9,013 nucleotides of DNA, taken from positions 1-9,013 of the forward strand of contig JASIBJ010000677.1 of assembly GCA_030045215.1 (NCBI GenBank). The letters run 5' to 3'. How positions within the stretch are numbered: the stretch's first letter is position 1; every line of letters begins with the position of its first letter. The notes below the pieces were generated by a model. The model was not told the DNA's origin. It did not search any database and saw only the letters and a program-made list of their open reading frames with translations. Shown here piece after piece: positions 1 through 6,223 of this stretch. This DNA comes from Streptosporangiaceae bacterium (GTDB lineage Bacteria > Actinomycetota > Actinomycetes > Streptosporangiales > Streptosporangiaceae). The position numbers and the translations under genes are program-made.

Positions 1-680
1 AGCTCGCCGAGTTCCTCGCGCAGCTGCTGGCCCTGGCGCCGGGCGCGGTCGAGCAGCCAGGACGGAACCGAGGCAACCAGCACCACGAACGGCAGGACCA
101 CCAGGGCCAGGACCGGGTGAATGATCCCCAGGGCCACAAGGGCGAGCACGGGGATCGTGAAGGCGGCGACCACCGGCGGCGCGACGTGCGAGGTGAAGAG
201 CTCGAGCAGCTCGACGTCGGCGACGCTGGCACGGGCGATGTCGCCGCTGCGGCGCTGGAGCAGGTAGGCCGGCGCCAGGTCATGAAACCGGCGGTACAAG
301 ACCAGCCGCAGGTCGTGCAGGATCCGGAACGACATGACGTGAGTGACGTACATGTCCAGAAATCCCAGCAGCCCAAGCGGCACCACGATGGCCGCGATCA
401 CCCAGACCAGCGGCACCAGCCGGGCCGCCGGTGCCCCTGAGATGGCCTTGCCGACGATCACCGCGCCGGTCATGGCGGCTGCGATGGTGGCGGCCTGGAT
501 GAGCACGTGCACGACGATCGCGGCCGTGACCCACCAACGGTATGGCCGCAGCAGCGCGGCTACCGGCCGCAGGCTGCGCAGCAGGTGACCGACCGCGCCC
601 CAGCCGCGCCCGTCCTCCCGTCCGGCCGTCTCCTGGCCCGGAGCTGGCTCAGCCTGAGCTGGCGCGACGGTGTCGGTCAT
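1..680 (-). CDS. ABC exporter half-transporter, partial (N-terminal membrane domain only)
   Basis: This is the first 226 codons of an ABC half-transporter; the ATP-binding domain lies beyond the left edge. The N-terminus (about 45 residues) is Pro/Ala/Gly-rich and probably disordered. Hydrophobic segments follow at roughly residues 50-75 and 84-106, and again near 175-215. Between them is a typical intracellular-loop stretch of exporter-type (type IV) ABC proteins: YRRFHDLAPAYL, then QRRSGDIARASVADVE, around residues 130-160. The ATG overlaps the stop of the upstream half-transporter as ATGA, so the two are probably translationally coupled and made in equal amounts, as expected for a heterodimer. 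The arrangement resembles CydDC and other heterodimeric exporters, but the substrate cannot be read from the sequence. The family is certain; the role is inferred only from position behind a nickel permease. Confidence 0.87.
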   Translation of the reverse strand, partial: MTDTVAPAQAEPAPGQETAGREDGRGWGAVGHLLRSLRPVAALLRPYRWWVTAAIVVHVLIQAATIAAAMTGAVIVGKAISGAPAARLVPLVWVIAAIVVPLGLLGFLDMYVTHVMSFRILHDLRLVLYRRFHDLAPAYLLQRRSGDIARASVADVELLELFTSHVAPPVVAAFTIPVLALVALGIIHPVLALVVLPFVVLVASVPSWLLDRARRQGQQLREELGE

Positions 681-2455
681 GACGTGGCCTGGGCCGCCAC
701 CAGCCGGGCGTATCTGCCCTCCTGGCGCAGCAACTGCTGGTGGCTGCCGGTTTCCACGATGCGGCCGTGGTCGAGCACCAGGATCTGGTCCGCGTCCCGG
801 ACCGTGGACAGCCGGTGCGCGATCAGCAAGGTAGTGCGGCCTCGGCGCAGCGGCTCCAGGGCGGTGAGGATCGAGGACTCGGCCGCCACGTCGACATTCG
901 ACGTGGCCTCATCGAGGATCAGGACCGGCGCATCCTTCAGCAGGGCGCGCGCGATCGCGATGCGCTGCCGCTGACCGCCGGACAGCCGCAGGCCGCGCTC
1001 GCCGACGACCGTGCCCAGGCCGGCCGGGAGGGCATCGACAAAGCCAAGCGCTCCCGCGGCGGCAAGGGCCGCGCGGAGCCGCTCATCGCCCGCTCCGGGG
1101 CAGGCGATGGTCAGGTTGTCCCTGATGGTGGCGTGGAACAGGAACGTGTCCTGCGGGACCACGGCAATGAGCCGGCGGACTGCTGCTGGCTGCAGGCTGG
1201 CGATGTCGACGCCGTCAACGCAGATCTGGCCGGCTTGCGGGTCGAAGAACCGCAGCAGCAGCGACGCAATAGTCGTCTTGCCGGCCCCGGACGAGCCGAC
1301 GATGGCCAGGCTCTCCCCGGCTGCGGCGGTGAAGCTGACCGCGTCGAGTACCTTCTGGCCGTCCCGGTAACCGAAGCTGACGTCCTCGAACGTGACCGCC
1401 GGCACCGCGCCGGTGAGCTGCCGGGCAGGGCCCGATGCCCCTTGCGGTGACACCTGCAGGATCTCGAAGGCACGCTCGACCTTCGACATGCCCCACACGG
1501 CCGAGTGCATCGCCGCGTGGATCTCGCGTGCGGGCCGGAAGCACTCCGCGGCCAGCAGCAGGATCAGCAGGAGCTGCTGAGTGGTGAGGTCGCCGGCCGC
1601 GAGCCGGAACCCGCCGACCGTCAGCCCGGCCGCGACTCCCGCCGCGGCGGCAAATGTCATGATCCCGGTGAAGATGCCGGACACCGATGTCAGCCGGATG
1701 GCCGCGTCCCGCACCCGGGCTGAGCGGGCCGCCAGCTCGCGGCCGCGCTCTTCCGCCACGCCGAACATCTTCAGCGTGGTCATGCCCTGGAGATTGTCGA
1801 CGAACTCGGCCGACAGCGGCCGGTAGCTCTCGGACCAGAACCGCATCCGCGGGCCGAGCGCCCGGTACTCCGCCGACGGGATAAACATCACTGCGGCGGC
1901 GAAGACCGCGATGCAGGCGCCGGTGGGCGGGTCAATGGCGATGACCGTCACCACGATCGCCAGCGCGGACAGGGACGCGGCGAGGACTTTGGCCAGGAAG
2001 AGCCGGAAGTAGGCATCAAGCCGCTCGACGCCGTCCACGAGAACGGCTTCAAGTTCGCCGGAACGTTCCCGGCCCACCCAGCCGGGCCCGAGCGCCAGCA
2101 TCGTTGCCACCAGGCGGACGCGCAGCCGGGTCGTGATGCGTACCGAGGCCCCGGCCATCGTCGCCCCCTGGACCACGATCGCGCCGGCGCGAATCAGGAC
2201 CAGGGCGACCGCGGTGCCAACCCACGGCAGTGCCGTGCTCCACCGCCCTGTCTCCAGGACGCTGCCGAGCCCGTAGGCGACCGCAACGCCTTGGCCGACC
2301 CGGGTACCGGCGACGATCAGTCCCAGCGCCACCGCTACCGCCAGCGGCGCACGTTCCCGTCCCGCCATGGCCAGTAGCCGTCGGTCAAACGCCCGCGCAT
2401 GCCCTGACCCCGTCTCCGGGGTCAGACCACCCGGCGCGGGAGCAGCCTTTGCCAC
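677..2455 (-). CDS. ABC exporter-type half-transporter (membrane plus ATPase domain), CydD-like
   Basis: This complete 592-residue half-transporter has an N-terminal six-helix membrane domain and a C-terminal ATPase. The ATPase has Walker A GSSGAGKTT (about 387-395), Q-loop Gln435, signature LSGGQ (491-495), Walker B VLILDE with catalytic Glu516, and switch His547, so it should hydrolyse ATP. The segments GVERLDAYFRLFLAK and LQGMTTLKMFG resemble CydD, the cysteine/glutathione exporter subunit, more than multidrug exporters. I chose the GTG at 2455 because an AAGGAG Shine-Dalgarno lies 9 bases before it; an in-frame GTG at 2488 has no such site and would add 11 residues. It follows the NiCoT permease by 84 bases with no obvious terminator and overlaps the next half-transporter by ATGA. 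The pair probably forms one transporter co-expressed with nickel uptake. The substrate is unknown; a thiol, a metal chelate or a metal-ligand complex are possibilities. Confidence 0.9.
   Translation of the reverse strand: MAKAAPAPGGLTPETGSGHARAFDRRLLAMAGRERAPLAVAVALGLIVAGTRVGQGVAVAYGLGSVLETGRWSTALPWVGTAVALVLIRAGAIVVQGATMAGASVRITTRLRVRLVATMLALGPGWVGRERSGELEAVLVDGVERLDAYFRLFLAKVLAASLSALAIVVTVIAIDPPTGACIAVFAAAVMFIPSAEYRALGPRMRFWSESYRPLSAEFVDNLQGMTTLKMFGVAEERGRELAARSARVRDAAIRLTSVSGIFTGIMTFAAAAGVAAGLTVGGFRLAAGDLTTQQLLLILLLAAECFRPAREIHAAMHSAVWGMSKVERAFEILQVSPQGASGPARQLTGAVPAVTFEDVSFGYRDGQKVLDAVSFTAAAGESLAIVGSSGAGKTTIASLLLRFFDPQAGQICVDGVDIASLQPAAVRRLIAVVPQDTFLFHATIRDNLTIACPGAGDERLRAALAAAGALGFVDALPAGLGTVVGERGLRLSGGQRQRIAIARALLKDAPVLILDEATSNVDVAAESSILTALEPLRRGRTTLLIAHRLSTVRDADQILVLDHGRIVETGSHQQLLRQEGRYARLVAAQATS
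2404..2425. repeat. Perfect 8-base inverted repeat near the start of the ABC gene
   Basis: The arms CTGACCCC and GGGGTCAG are separated by 6 bases (GTCTCC). The repeat lies in codons about 11-18 of the ABC half-transporter, in the part encoding a disordered N-terminal tail. It could fold in the mRNA just downstream of the start codon. Whether it has a function is unknown; GC-rich coding DNA gives such repeats by chance. Confidence 0.4.
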
Positions 2456-2539
2456 GGAAGCAGGCTCCTTCCCAGCTCGCGACGCCACCGCGCGTCTCTG
2501 AGCCCGGCGGCCCGCGAACGCGAGTCCCGGGTGATCGGC

Positions 2540-3697
2540 TTACCTATGCTGTGTGGTGGTGTCGGCGGCCTGGAGGCGGGCGGTCCAGCGTTGTTCGATG
2601 TGCGCGTACTTCCAGATCAGGATCGCGCCGACCCAGGTCACAATGAACATGCCGACGATGACGAACCCGGCGGTATTGATGTTGAAGTTGTACATGAACC
2701 CCCAGAAGCCGCTGGTCTGGCTGACGCCGTGGATCTCAAGCGGCACCAGGCTGAGGGTCTCGATGCCGCCGATGAAGATGCAGATGGCCACGGAAAGCCC
2801 GGTGATGGCCAGGTTGTAGTAGACCTTGCGGATCGGGTTGAAGAAGGCCCAGCCGTAGGCGGCATTCATGAACATCCCGTCGCTGGTGTCCATCAGCGAC
2901 ATGCCCGCGGTGAACAGGATCGGCAGCGCGATGACGGCCTGCCAGGGAATGTGCTCGGAGGCAAGGTAGGCCGTGGTGGTCAGCAGCAGCACCTCGGTTG
3001 CGGTGTCGAAGCCCATCCCGAACACGACCCCGACCGGGTACATCTGCCATTCCTTGTTGATGGCGTTCATCCACCGGCCGAAGAACCGGTAAAAGAAACC
3101 CCGCTTCTCCAGCTGGGACTCCAGCTCGGCCTCGTTGTACTCCCCGCGCCGCATCGCCTGCCACACCCGGACGATCCCGCCCAGGATGATCAGGTTCAGC
3201 AGGGCGATCAGGAACAGGAACGCGGCCGACACGATCGTGCCGAACGTGCCGCCGAAGGACTCCAGCGAGGAGTTGGAATGCGTGACCGCGGGCAGCACGG
3301 TCTTCTCGGCGATGATGATCCCGACTCCCATCGCGACCACGATCGTGGAGTGGCCGAGGGAGAAGAAGTACCCGTAGGCGAACGGCCGCGGCTTGTCGGT
3401 GCCCTGCCGTAGGTTCATGGACTTGCGGGTGGTGTTGTCGATCGCCGAGATGTGATCGGCGTTGAACGCGTGCCGCAGTCCCAGGGTGTAGGCGGTTACG
3501 GACAGGCCGATCCCGAACAGCTTGTAATGCGCCGGCAGCACGTAGGCGATAAACACCGCGAACCCCAGTGCGTGCAGCAGCACGATCGAGGCGTACATGC
3601 CGATCACCCGGCGCTTCTCGACCGGGCTCATGGCAGCGAACGACGCGCGCACCAGGGTGGCCAGCCGCGGGCTTCCGCTGGTGGCAACTGCGGACAT
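2540..3697 (-). CDS. NiCoT-family nickel/cobalt permease (HoxN/HupN/NixA type)
   Basis: This 385-residue cytoplasmic-membrane permease imports Ni2+ (possibly Co2+) as a single-subunit secondary transporter. All family signatures are present: RHAFNADHI (75-83, the HX4DH metal motif, H76/D81/H82), FFSLGHST (111-118), GFDTATE (229-235) and GMSLMDTSDG (265-274). About eight hydrophobic segments are visible. Position 79 is Asn where the common form is HAxDADHI, an oddity in the selectivity region. The ATG at 3697 is chosen because GGAGG lies 7 bases upstream and the protein then has normal family length; a further 33 codons to 3796 would run through the promoter and operator. It is the first gene of a probable operon with the two ABC half-transporters and is divergent from a Fur-family regulator. 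A Nur-box-like site covers its predicted promoter, suggesting repression when nickel is sufficient. Confidence 0.94.
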   Translation of the reverse strand: MSAVATSGSPRLATLVRASFAAMSPVEKRRVIGMYASIVLLHALGFAVFIAYVLPAHYKLFGIGLSVTAYTLGLRHAFNADHISAIDNTTRKSMNLRQGTDKPRPFAYGYFFSLGHSTIVVAMGVGIIIAEKTVLPAVTHSNSSLESFGGTFGTIVSAAFLFLIALLNLIILGGIVRVWQAMRRGEYNEAELESQLEKRGFFYRFFGRWMNAINKEWQMYPVGVVFGMGFDTATEVLLLTTTAYLASEHIPWQAVIALPILFTAGMSLMDTSDGMFMNAAYGWAFFNPIRKVYYNLAITGLSVAICIFIGGIETLSLVPLEIHGVSQTSGFWGFMYNFNINTAGFVIVGMFIVTWVGAILIWKYAHIEQRWTARLQAADTTTQHR

Positions 3698-3743
3698 CGA
3701 GGATCCTCCAGCCGGCAACGTCCTGAGTGCTGCCCTCGCCCGG

Positions 3744-3772
3744 ACGCTAACCCAGTTGCAAAAGACTTGCAA
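3744..3772 (-). promoter_or_regulatory. Predicted promoter of the nickel permease operon
   Basis: On the minus strand, TTGCAA (3772-3767) can serve as the -35 element and TAGCGT (3749-3744) as a TAnnnT -10 element, with a 17-base spacer. Transcription would start near 3737 and give a leader of about 40 bases that carries GGAGG before the ATG. The -35 and spacer coincide with the Nur-box-like sequence, the position expected for a repressor. This is a pattern match only. Confidence 0.5.
3756..3772. promoter_or_regulatory. Nur box (nickel-responsive operator)
   Basis: The sequence TTGCAAaagacTTGCAA is a perfect match to the pattern tTGCaa-N5-ttGCAA reported for the nickel-responsive Fur-family repressor Nur of Streptomyces coelicolor. 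I noticed no other TTGCAA pair in the window. It lies between a nickel permease and a Fur-family regulator, overlapping the predicted -35 and spacer of the permease promoter. Its centre is about 63 bases upstream of the regulator's predicted transcription start, so autoregulation is less certain than control of the permease. Confidence 0.8.
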
Positions 3773-3813
3773 GTACTTATTTGACGCATCTGCCACTCAA
3801 GGGCAAGCCGACC

Positions 3814-3827
3814 TAGTATCGGTTGTG
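3814..3827 (+). promoter_or_regulatory. -10 element for a leaderless nur transcript
   Basis: TAGTAT (3814-3819) fits the actinobacterial TAnnnT -10 pattern and ends 7 bases before the GTG start at 3827. Transcription would then begin at the start codon. There is no Shine-Dalgarno before the GTG, which agrees with a leaderless mRNA. No -35 element is clear at the usual spacing; the TTGACG at 3781-3786 is too far away (27 bases). Confidence 0.5.
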
Positions 3828-4279
3828 TGCACCAGCAAGCCCTCATCGCGCCCTCGACGCCGTCCGCTGAGGCGATCGAGGCCCTGCTTGCCCTGCTGCG
3901 CGAGCACGGCGGACGGGCAACCCAGGCACGCAGGCTGCTGCTGGCCGCGCTGCTACAGCCTGGCCATCACACCGCCGAGGAAATCGCGGCCGCAGTCCGC
4001 CAGCAGGCACCAGATGTGCACCTGACCACGATCTACCGCAACCTCGACGAGCTGGAACGGCTGCGCGTCGTCGATCGCACCTACGTCAGCCACGGTCCGG
4101 CTACCTACCACCTGACAGCATCAGCGCATGGCCATCTGGCCTGCGAATCGTGCGGGTCCATCGCCGAACTGCCGGGCGAGGCCTTCCAGACACTGAGCGA
4201 CATCGCCATGTCCATGCACGGGTTCGCGATCAATCCGTCCCACTTCGCCGTGCCTGGCCACTGCGCACGTTGTCAGTGA
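3827..4279 (+). CDS. nur: Fur-family metalloregulator, Nur-like (nickel uptake regulator)
   Basis: This 150-residue protein has the Fur fold: an N-terminal winged helix with the DNA-reading stretch VHLTTIYRNLDEL (64-76), then a dimerisation/metal domain. Two Cys pairs (C106/C109 and C146/C149) form the usual structural zinc site. Candidate sensory ligands are H47/H48, H101 and H103 (AHGH), and H139. Against S. coelicolor Nur as I recall it, the His near residue 33 and the His-x-His pair (88/90) are kept. The positions matching Nur H70, H72 and probably H86 are not (Arg84 and Tyr86 stand at the first two). I call it Nur-like from its neighbours and the Nur box rather than from the metal site alone; Zur or another Fur branch is possible. 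The GTG start lacks a Shine-Dalgarno and fits leaderless expression. It ends convergently against the SRPBCC gene. Confidence 0.85.
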   Translation: MHQQALIAPSTPSAEAIEALLALLREHGGRATQARRLLLAALLQPGHHTAEEIAAAVRQQAPDVHLTTIYRNLDELERLRVVDRTYVSHGPATYHLTASAHGHLACESCGSIAELPGEAFQTLSDIAMSMHGFAINPSHFAVPGHCARCQ

Positions 4280-4292
4280 GGCACCTGCCTCA
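4277..4292. repeat. Palindrome shared by two convergent stop codons
   Basis: TGAGGCACCTGCCTCA consists of 7-base arms around CC. Its left TGA is the stop codon of the Fur-family gene on the plus strand and its right TCA is the stop (TGA) of the SRPBCC gene on the minus strand. As RNA the realistic hairpin is about 5 pairs with a 6-base loop and no U-tract, so a bidirectional terminator is possible but weak. Confidence 0.4.
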
Positions 4293-4736
4293 AGAGCGTG
4301 AGAGCAGCGCGTCCAGCTTGGTGAAGGAACTCTCCCAGCCGGTGCGCGTGTCCGCACCGAGCTGGCCGGTGGCGAACGGGCCCTGCCGCAGTTCGAGCCT
4401 GGTCTTTCCGTTGCCCTCGTCGTGGAACTCGAGCCTCAGCTGCACGCGCAGCACCTGGGAGACGCCGGGAATTCCGGAGGCCTCCATCGCGGCTTCCAGC
4501 AATTCGTTCTCCACTACCTCGGTGAACGTCGCGTCGACCGGATTCTCCATGTCCGGGGCGGTCAGCACGAACCGCAGGTGGCCGCCAACCCGCGCGTCGA
4601 TCTCGGTGCTCTCGCGCGGCACCCGGCAGCCGACCGGCCCGAACCACTGGGCGAGCTGGTCGGGGTCGGTGAACGCCCGGTACACCAGCTCGCGCGGGGC
4701 GTCGAAGATCCGGGTGATCTCGATGTACTGACTCAT
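4290..4736 (-). CDS. SRPBCC/AHSA1-like ligand-binding protein
   Basis: This 148-residue protein belongs to the START-like SRPBCC superfamily (AHSA1/activator-of-Hsp90-type branch), small cytoplasmic proteins with a helix-grip hydrophobic cavity. Typical features are the opening EITRIFDAPRELVYRAFTDP (7-26), the WFGP motif (residues 31-34), and a C-terminal helix beginning with GWESSFTKLDALL. No catalytic residues are recognisable and the ligand is unknown. The ATG at 4736 overlaps the ArsR stop as ATGA and has AGGGAAGGG just upstream, so the pair is translationally coupled. ArsR plus SRPBCC is a very common bacterial pairing in which the repressor controls both genes; the function is usually undefined. 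Confidence 0.92.
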   Translation of the reverse strand: MSQYIEITRIFDAPRELVYRAFTDPDQLAQWFGPVGCRVPRESTEIDARVGGHLRFVLTAPDMENPVDATFTEVVENELLEAAMEASGIPGVSQVLRVQLRLEFHDEGNGKTRLELRQGPFATGQLGADTRTGWESSFTKLDALLSRS

Positions 4737-5071
4737 TGTCCTTCCCTTCCCTGCGCGGACTGCCGCAGGTGCGCGTCGAGCCGGTCGAAGCTTGCCTCCC
4801 AGAACCGGCGGTACCGCTCCATCCACTCCGTCGCCTCCTGCAGCGGTGAGGCCTGCAGGGTGCTGGACAGGTGCTGGCCCGAGCGGCTCCGGGAGATCAG
4901 CCCAGCCCGCTCCAGCACCTTGAGGTGCCGCGATATCGCCGGCATGCTGATGGAGAACGGAGCGGTCAGCTCGGTCACGGTCGCCTCTCCATCGGCCAGC
5001 CGGGCGAGGATCGCCCGCCGGGTTGGGTCGGCTAGCGCCCCGAAGATCATGCTGAGCCGGTCGTTCGCCAT
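4733..5071 (-). CDS. ArsR/SmtB-family HTH repressor
   Basis: This 112-residue regulator carries a winged helix: MIFGALADPTRRAILARL (8-25) followed by the recognition region SMPAISRHLKVLERAGLI (42-59) and a wing RSRSGQHLSST. There is no CxC metal motif of the ArsR/SmtB metal sensors; the only acidic and His residues are scattered. It therefore belongs with the SdpR-like, metal-independent members that travel with SRPBCC proteins. The C-terminal helix EATEWMERYRRFWEASFDRLDAHL is typical of that branch. It is first in a two-gene operon (ATGA overlap with the SRPBCC gene) and probably represses its own promoter through the TTAAC/GTTAA repeat just upstream. Confidence 0.94.
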   Translation of the reverse strand: MANDRLSMIFGALADPTRRAILARLADGEATVTELTAPFSISMPAISRHLKVLERAGLISRSRSGQHLSSTLQASPLQEATEWMERYRRFWEASFDRLDAHLRQSAQGREGQ

Positions 5072-5075
5072 TTAC

Positions 5076-5091
5076 TTAACCACTTCGTTAA
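5076..5091. promoter_or_regulatory. Candidate ArsR operator in an AT-rich island
   Basis: TTAACCACTTCGTTAA is an inverted repeat with arms TTAAC and GTTAA around 6 bases. It lies 5-20 bases upstream of the ArsR start and is followed by TTAATTAA (5088-5095), TGATCA and another TTAA. The AT-richness stands out sharply from the surrounding DNA. ArsR repressors paired with SRPBCC genes often bind TTAAC-type repeats, so autoregulation is likely. Individual -35 and -10 boxes cannot be assigned confidently. Confidence 0.55.
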
Positions 5092-5153
5092 TTAATGATC
5101 AGGTTAAATGTAACACCGCGAACGGAGCCGCGTCAAGGCGCGCTGCCGGGCTG

Positions 5154-6077
5154 CTAGTACTTCGAGCGGGCCATGGGCCCGAAGTAGTGGCCTTCCTCGA
5201 GGTCCGCGATCAGGCCGGGGTGCGACGGCTCCCACCCGCCGAGCGCTCGTGTCCGCTCACTCGACGTCGGGTTGTCGCGCGGCACGAAGGCGCCGAGGAA
5301 GCCGAAGTGTTCTCCGGCCTCGTCCGCGGAGATGCTGGCCGTCGGGACGTCCAGCTGGTGGCCGATGACGCGGGCGATGTCCGCGAACGGGATGCCCTGA
5401 TCGGCGGCCGCGTGCAGGACCGAGCCGGCCGGAACCTTCTCCAGCGCCAGGCGGAACAGGCGCGCAGCGTCGAGCCGGTGCACCGCAGGCCAGCGGTTGG
5501 CTCCGTCCCCTACGTAGGCCGAGACGCCCTTGTCCCTGGCGATATCGATGATGCGGGGAACGAAGCCGCGATCGCCCACGCCGTGCACGGTCGGCGGGAG
5601 CCGGACCACGGCGGCGCGAACGCCACGTGACGCCATCGCGAGCACCGCGAGCTCCGACCCGATCCGGGGCGAGCCGGCCTGGTCCGGGCTGGCGAGGATG
5701 TCCTCGGTTCCAAGGCGCCCCGGCGCGATCATCGTGAGCATGAGCGTCCCCGAGGCGGTGACGAAGGGACTGCCGGAGTCGGCGAGAACGTCGCCGATCG
5801 CCTCGATGGCGCGCAGGTCGGTCGCGGCCGCGGCGGCGAAATCGGCGAAGTCGTGCCTGAAGGCCAGGTGGATGACCCCGTCCGCGGCGGCCGCCCCGCT
5901 GCGCAAGCTGTCCAGGTCATCGAGGGAACCCCGGTGCACCTTCGCGCCCGCTGCGGCCAAGGCGGCGGCCGAGGCGTCCGACCTGGCCAGGCCCGTGACC
6001 TCGTGATCAGCTTCGATGAGCTCGGGCACGACCGCGGACCCGATCCAGCCGGACGCTCCGGTAACAAAGACACGCAT
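5154..6077 (-). CDS. NAD(P)-dependent epimerase/dehydratase-like SDR protein
   Basis: This 307-residue Rossmann-fold protein belongs to the extended/atypical short-chain dehydrogenase superfamily. The dinucleotide motif TGASGWIG is at residues 6-13, the strand GVIHLAF at 67-73, and TASGTL, the usual Ser/Thr strand, at 107-112. The segment RWPAVHRLDAARLFRLALE (195-213) is characteristic of a family of actinobacterial SDRs. The catalytic YxxxK is missing: the matching stretch reads PRIGSELAV (137-145), with Arg/Glu in place of Tyr/Lys. It may bind nucleotide but use other chemistry. GGAGG lies 5 bases before the ATG. It is divergent from the TetR gene, whose operators fill the shared gap, so it is the probable target. 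Its stop is 82 bases upstream of the ArsR start, and the ArsR gene seems to have its own promoter. Confidence 0.91.
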   Translation of the reverse strand: MRVFVTGASGWIGSAVVPELIEADHEVTGLARSDASAAALAAAGAKVHRGSLDDLDSLRSGAAAADGVIHLAFRHDFADFAAAAATDLRAIEAIGDVLADSGSPFVTASGTLMLTMIAPGRLGTEDILASPDQAGSPRIGSELAVLAMASRGVRAAVVRLPPTVHGVGDRGFVPRIIDIARDKGVSAYVGDGANRWPAVHRLDAARLFRLALEKVPAGSVLHAAADQGIPFADIARVIGHQLDVPTASISADEAGEHFGFLGAFVPRDNPTSSERTRALGGWEPSHPGLIADLEEGHYFGPMARSKY

Positions 6078-6155
6078 GCGATCCTCCGTTTAACAGGTGT
6101 GATGCCGAGTACCAGGTACGGGCGGACCCTGGACGCCGCGAGCGGGTGCAGGGAC

Positions 6156-6180
6156 AGTGATGAGACCTAGTCCCATCACT
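6156..6180. promoter_or_regulatory. TetR operator O1 (palindrome)
   Basis: Arms AGTGATG (6156-6162) and CATCACT (6174-6180) flank an inner GAC/GTC pair centred on 6168. The core matches the second palindrome (6186-6212) at all but three positions of a 21-base alignment. It lies between the divergent TetR and SDR genes and is the copy nearer the SDR gene. Confidence 0.75.
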
Positions 6181-6185
6181 CTAGC

Positions 6186-6212
6186 AGGTGATGCGACTTA
6201 GTGCCATCACCT
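6186..6212. promoter_or_regulatory. TetR operator O2 (palindrome)
   Basis: Arms AGGTGATG (6186-6193) and CATCACCT (6205-6212) flank an inner ACT/AGT pair centred on 6199. The centre is exactly 31 bases from that of the first operator, about three helical turns, so two dimers would sit on the same face of the DNA. Its right end overlaps the predicted -10 of the TetR gene, fitting autorepression. Confidence 0.78.
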
Positions 6213-6217
6213 AGGAT
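6212..6217 (+). promoter_or_regulatory. -10 element for a leaderless tetR transcript
   Basis: TAGGAT fits TAnnnT and ends 6 bases before the ATG at 6224, so the transcript probably starts at or next to the start codon. The first base lies inside operator O2. No convincing -35 hexamer is present at 17-18 bases. Confidence 0.45.
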
Positions 6218-6223
6218 GTGGGC

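Noticed and set aside
2531..3412. Long plus-strand open frame opposite the nickel permease
   Set aside because: It mirrors a gene with all NiCoT motifs. Its product is Asp/His/Gly/Gln-rich low-complexity sequence typical of antisense frames in GC-rich DNA.
3781..3786. TTGACG as the -35 element of the nur promoter
   Set aside because: It is 27 bases from TAGTAT, far outside the 16-19 base spacing, and I see no -10 at the proper distance.
3698..3796. N-terminal extension of the nickel permease
   Set aside because: The extra 33 codons would cover the Nur box and promoter. The ATG at 3697 has GGAGG at good spacing and gives a normal family length.
4422..5630. Plus-strand open frame of about 400 codons across SRPBCC, ArsR and SDR genes
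   Set aside because: It crosses three recognisable minus-strand genes and their AT-rich operator. It has no domain or convincing ribosome site.
6109..6119. Palindrome GTACCaGGTAC as another operator
   Set aside because: It is short, has no second copy in the window and does not resemble the two TetR operators. Chance is the likely explanation.
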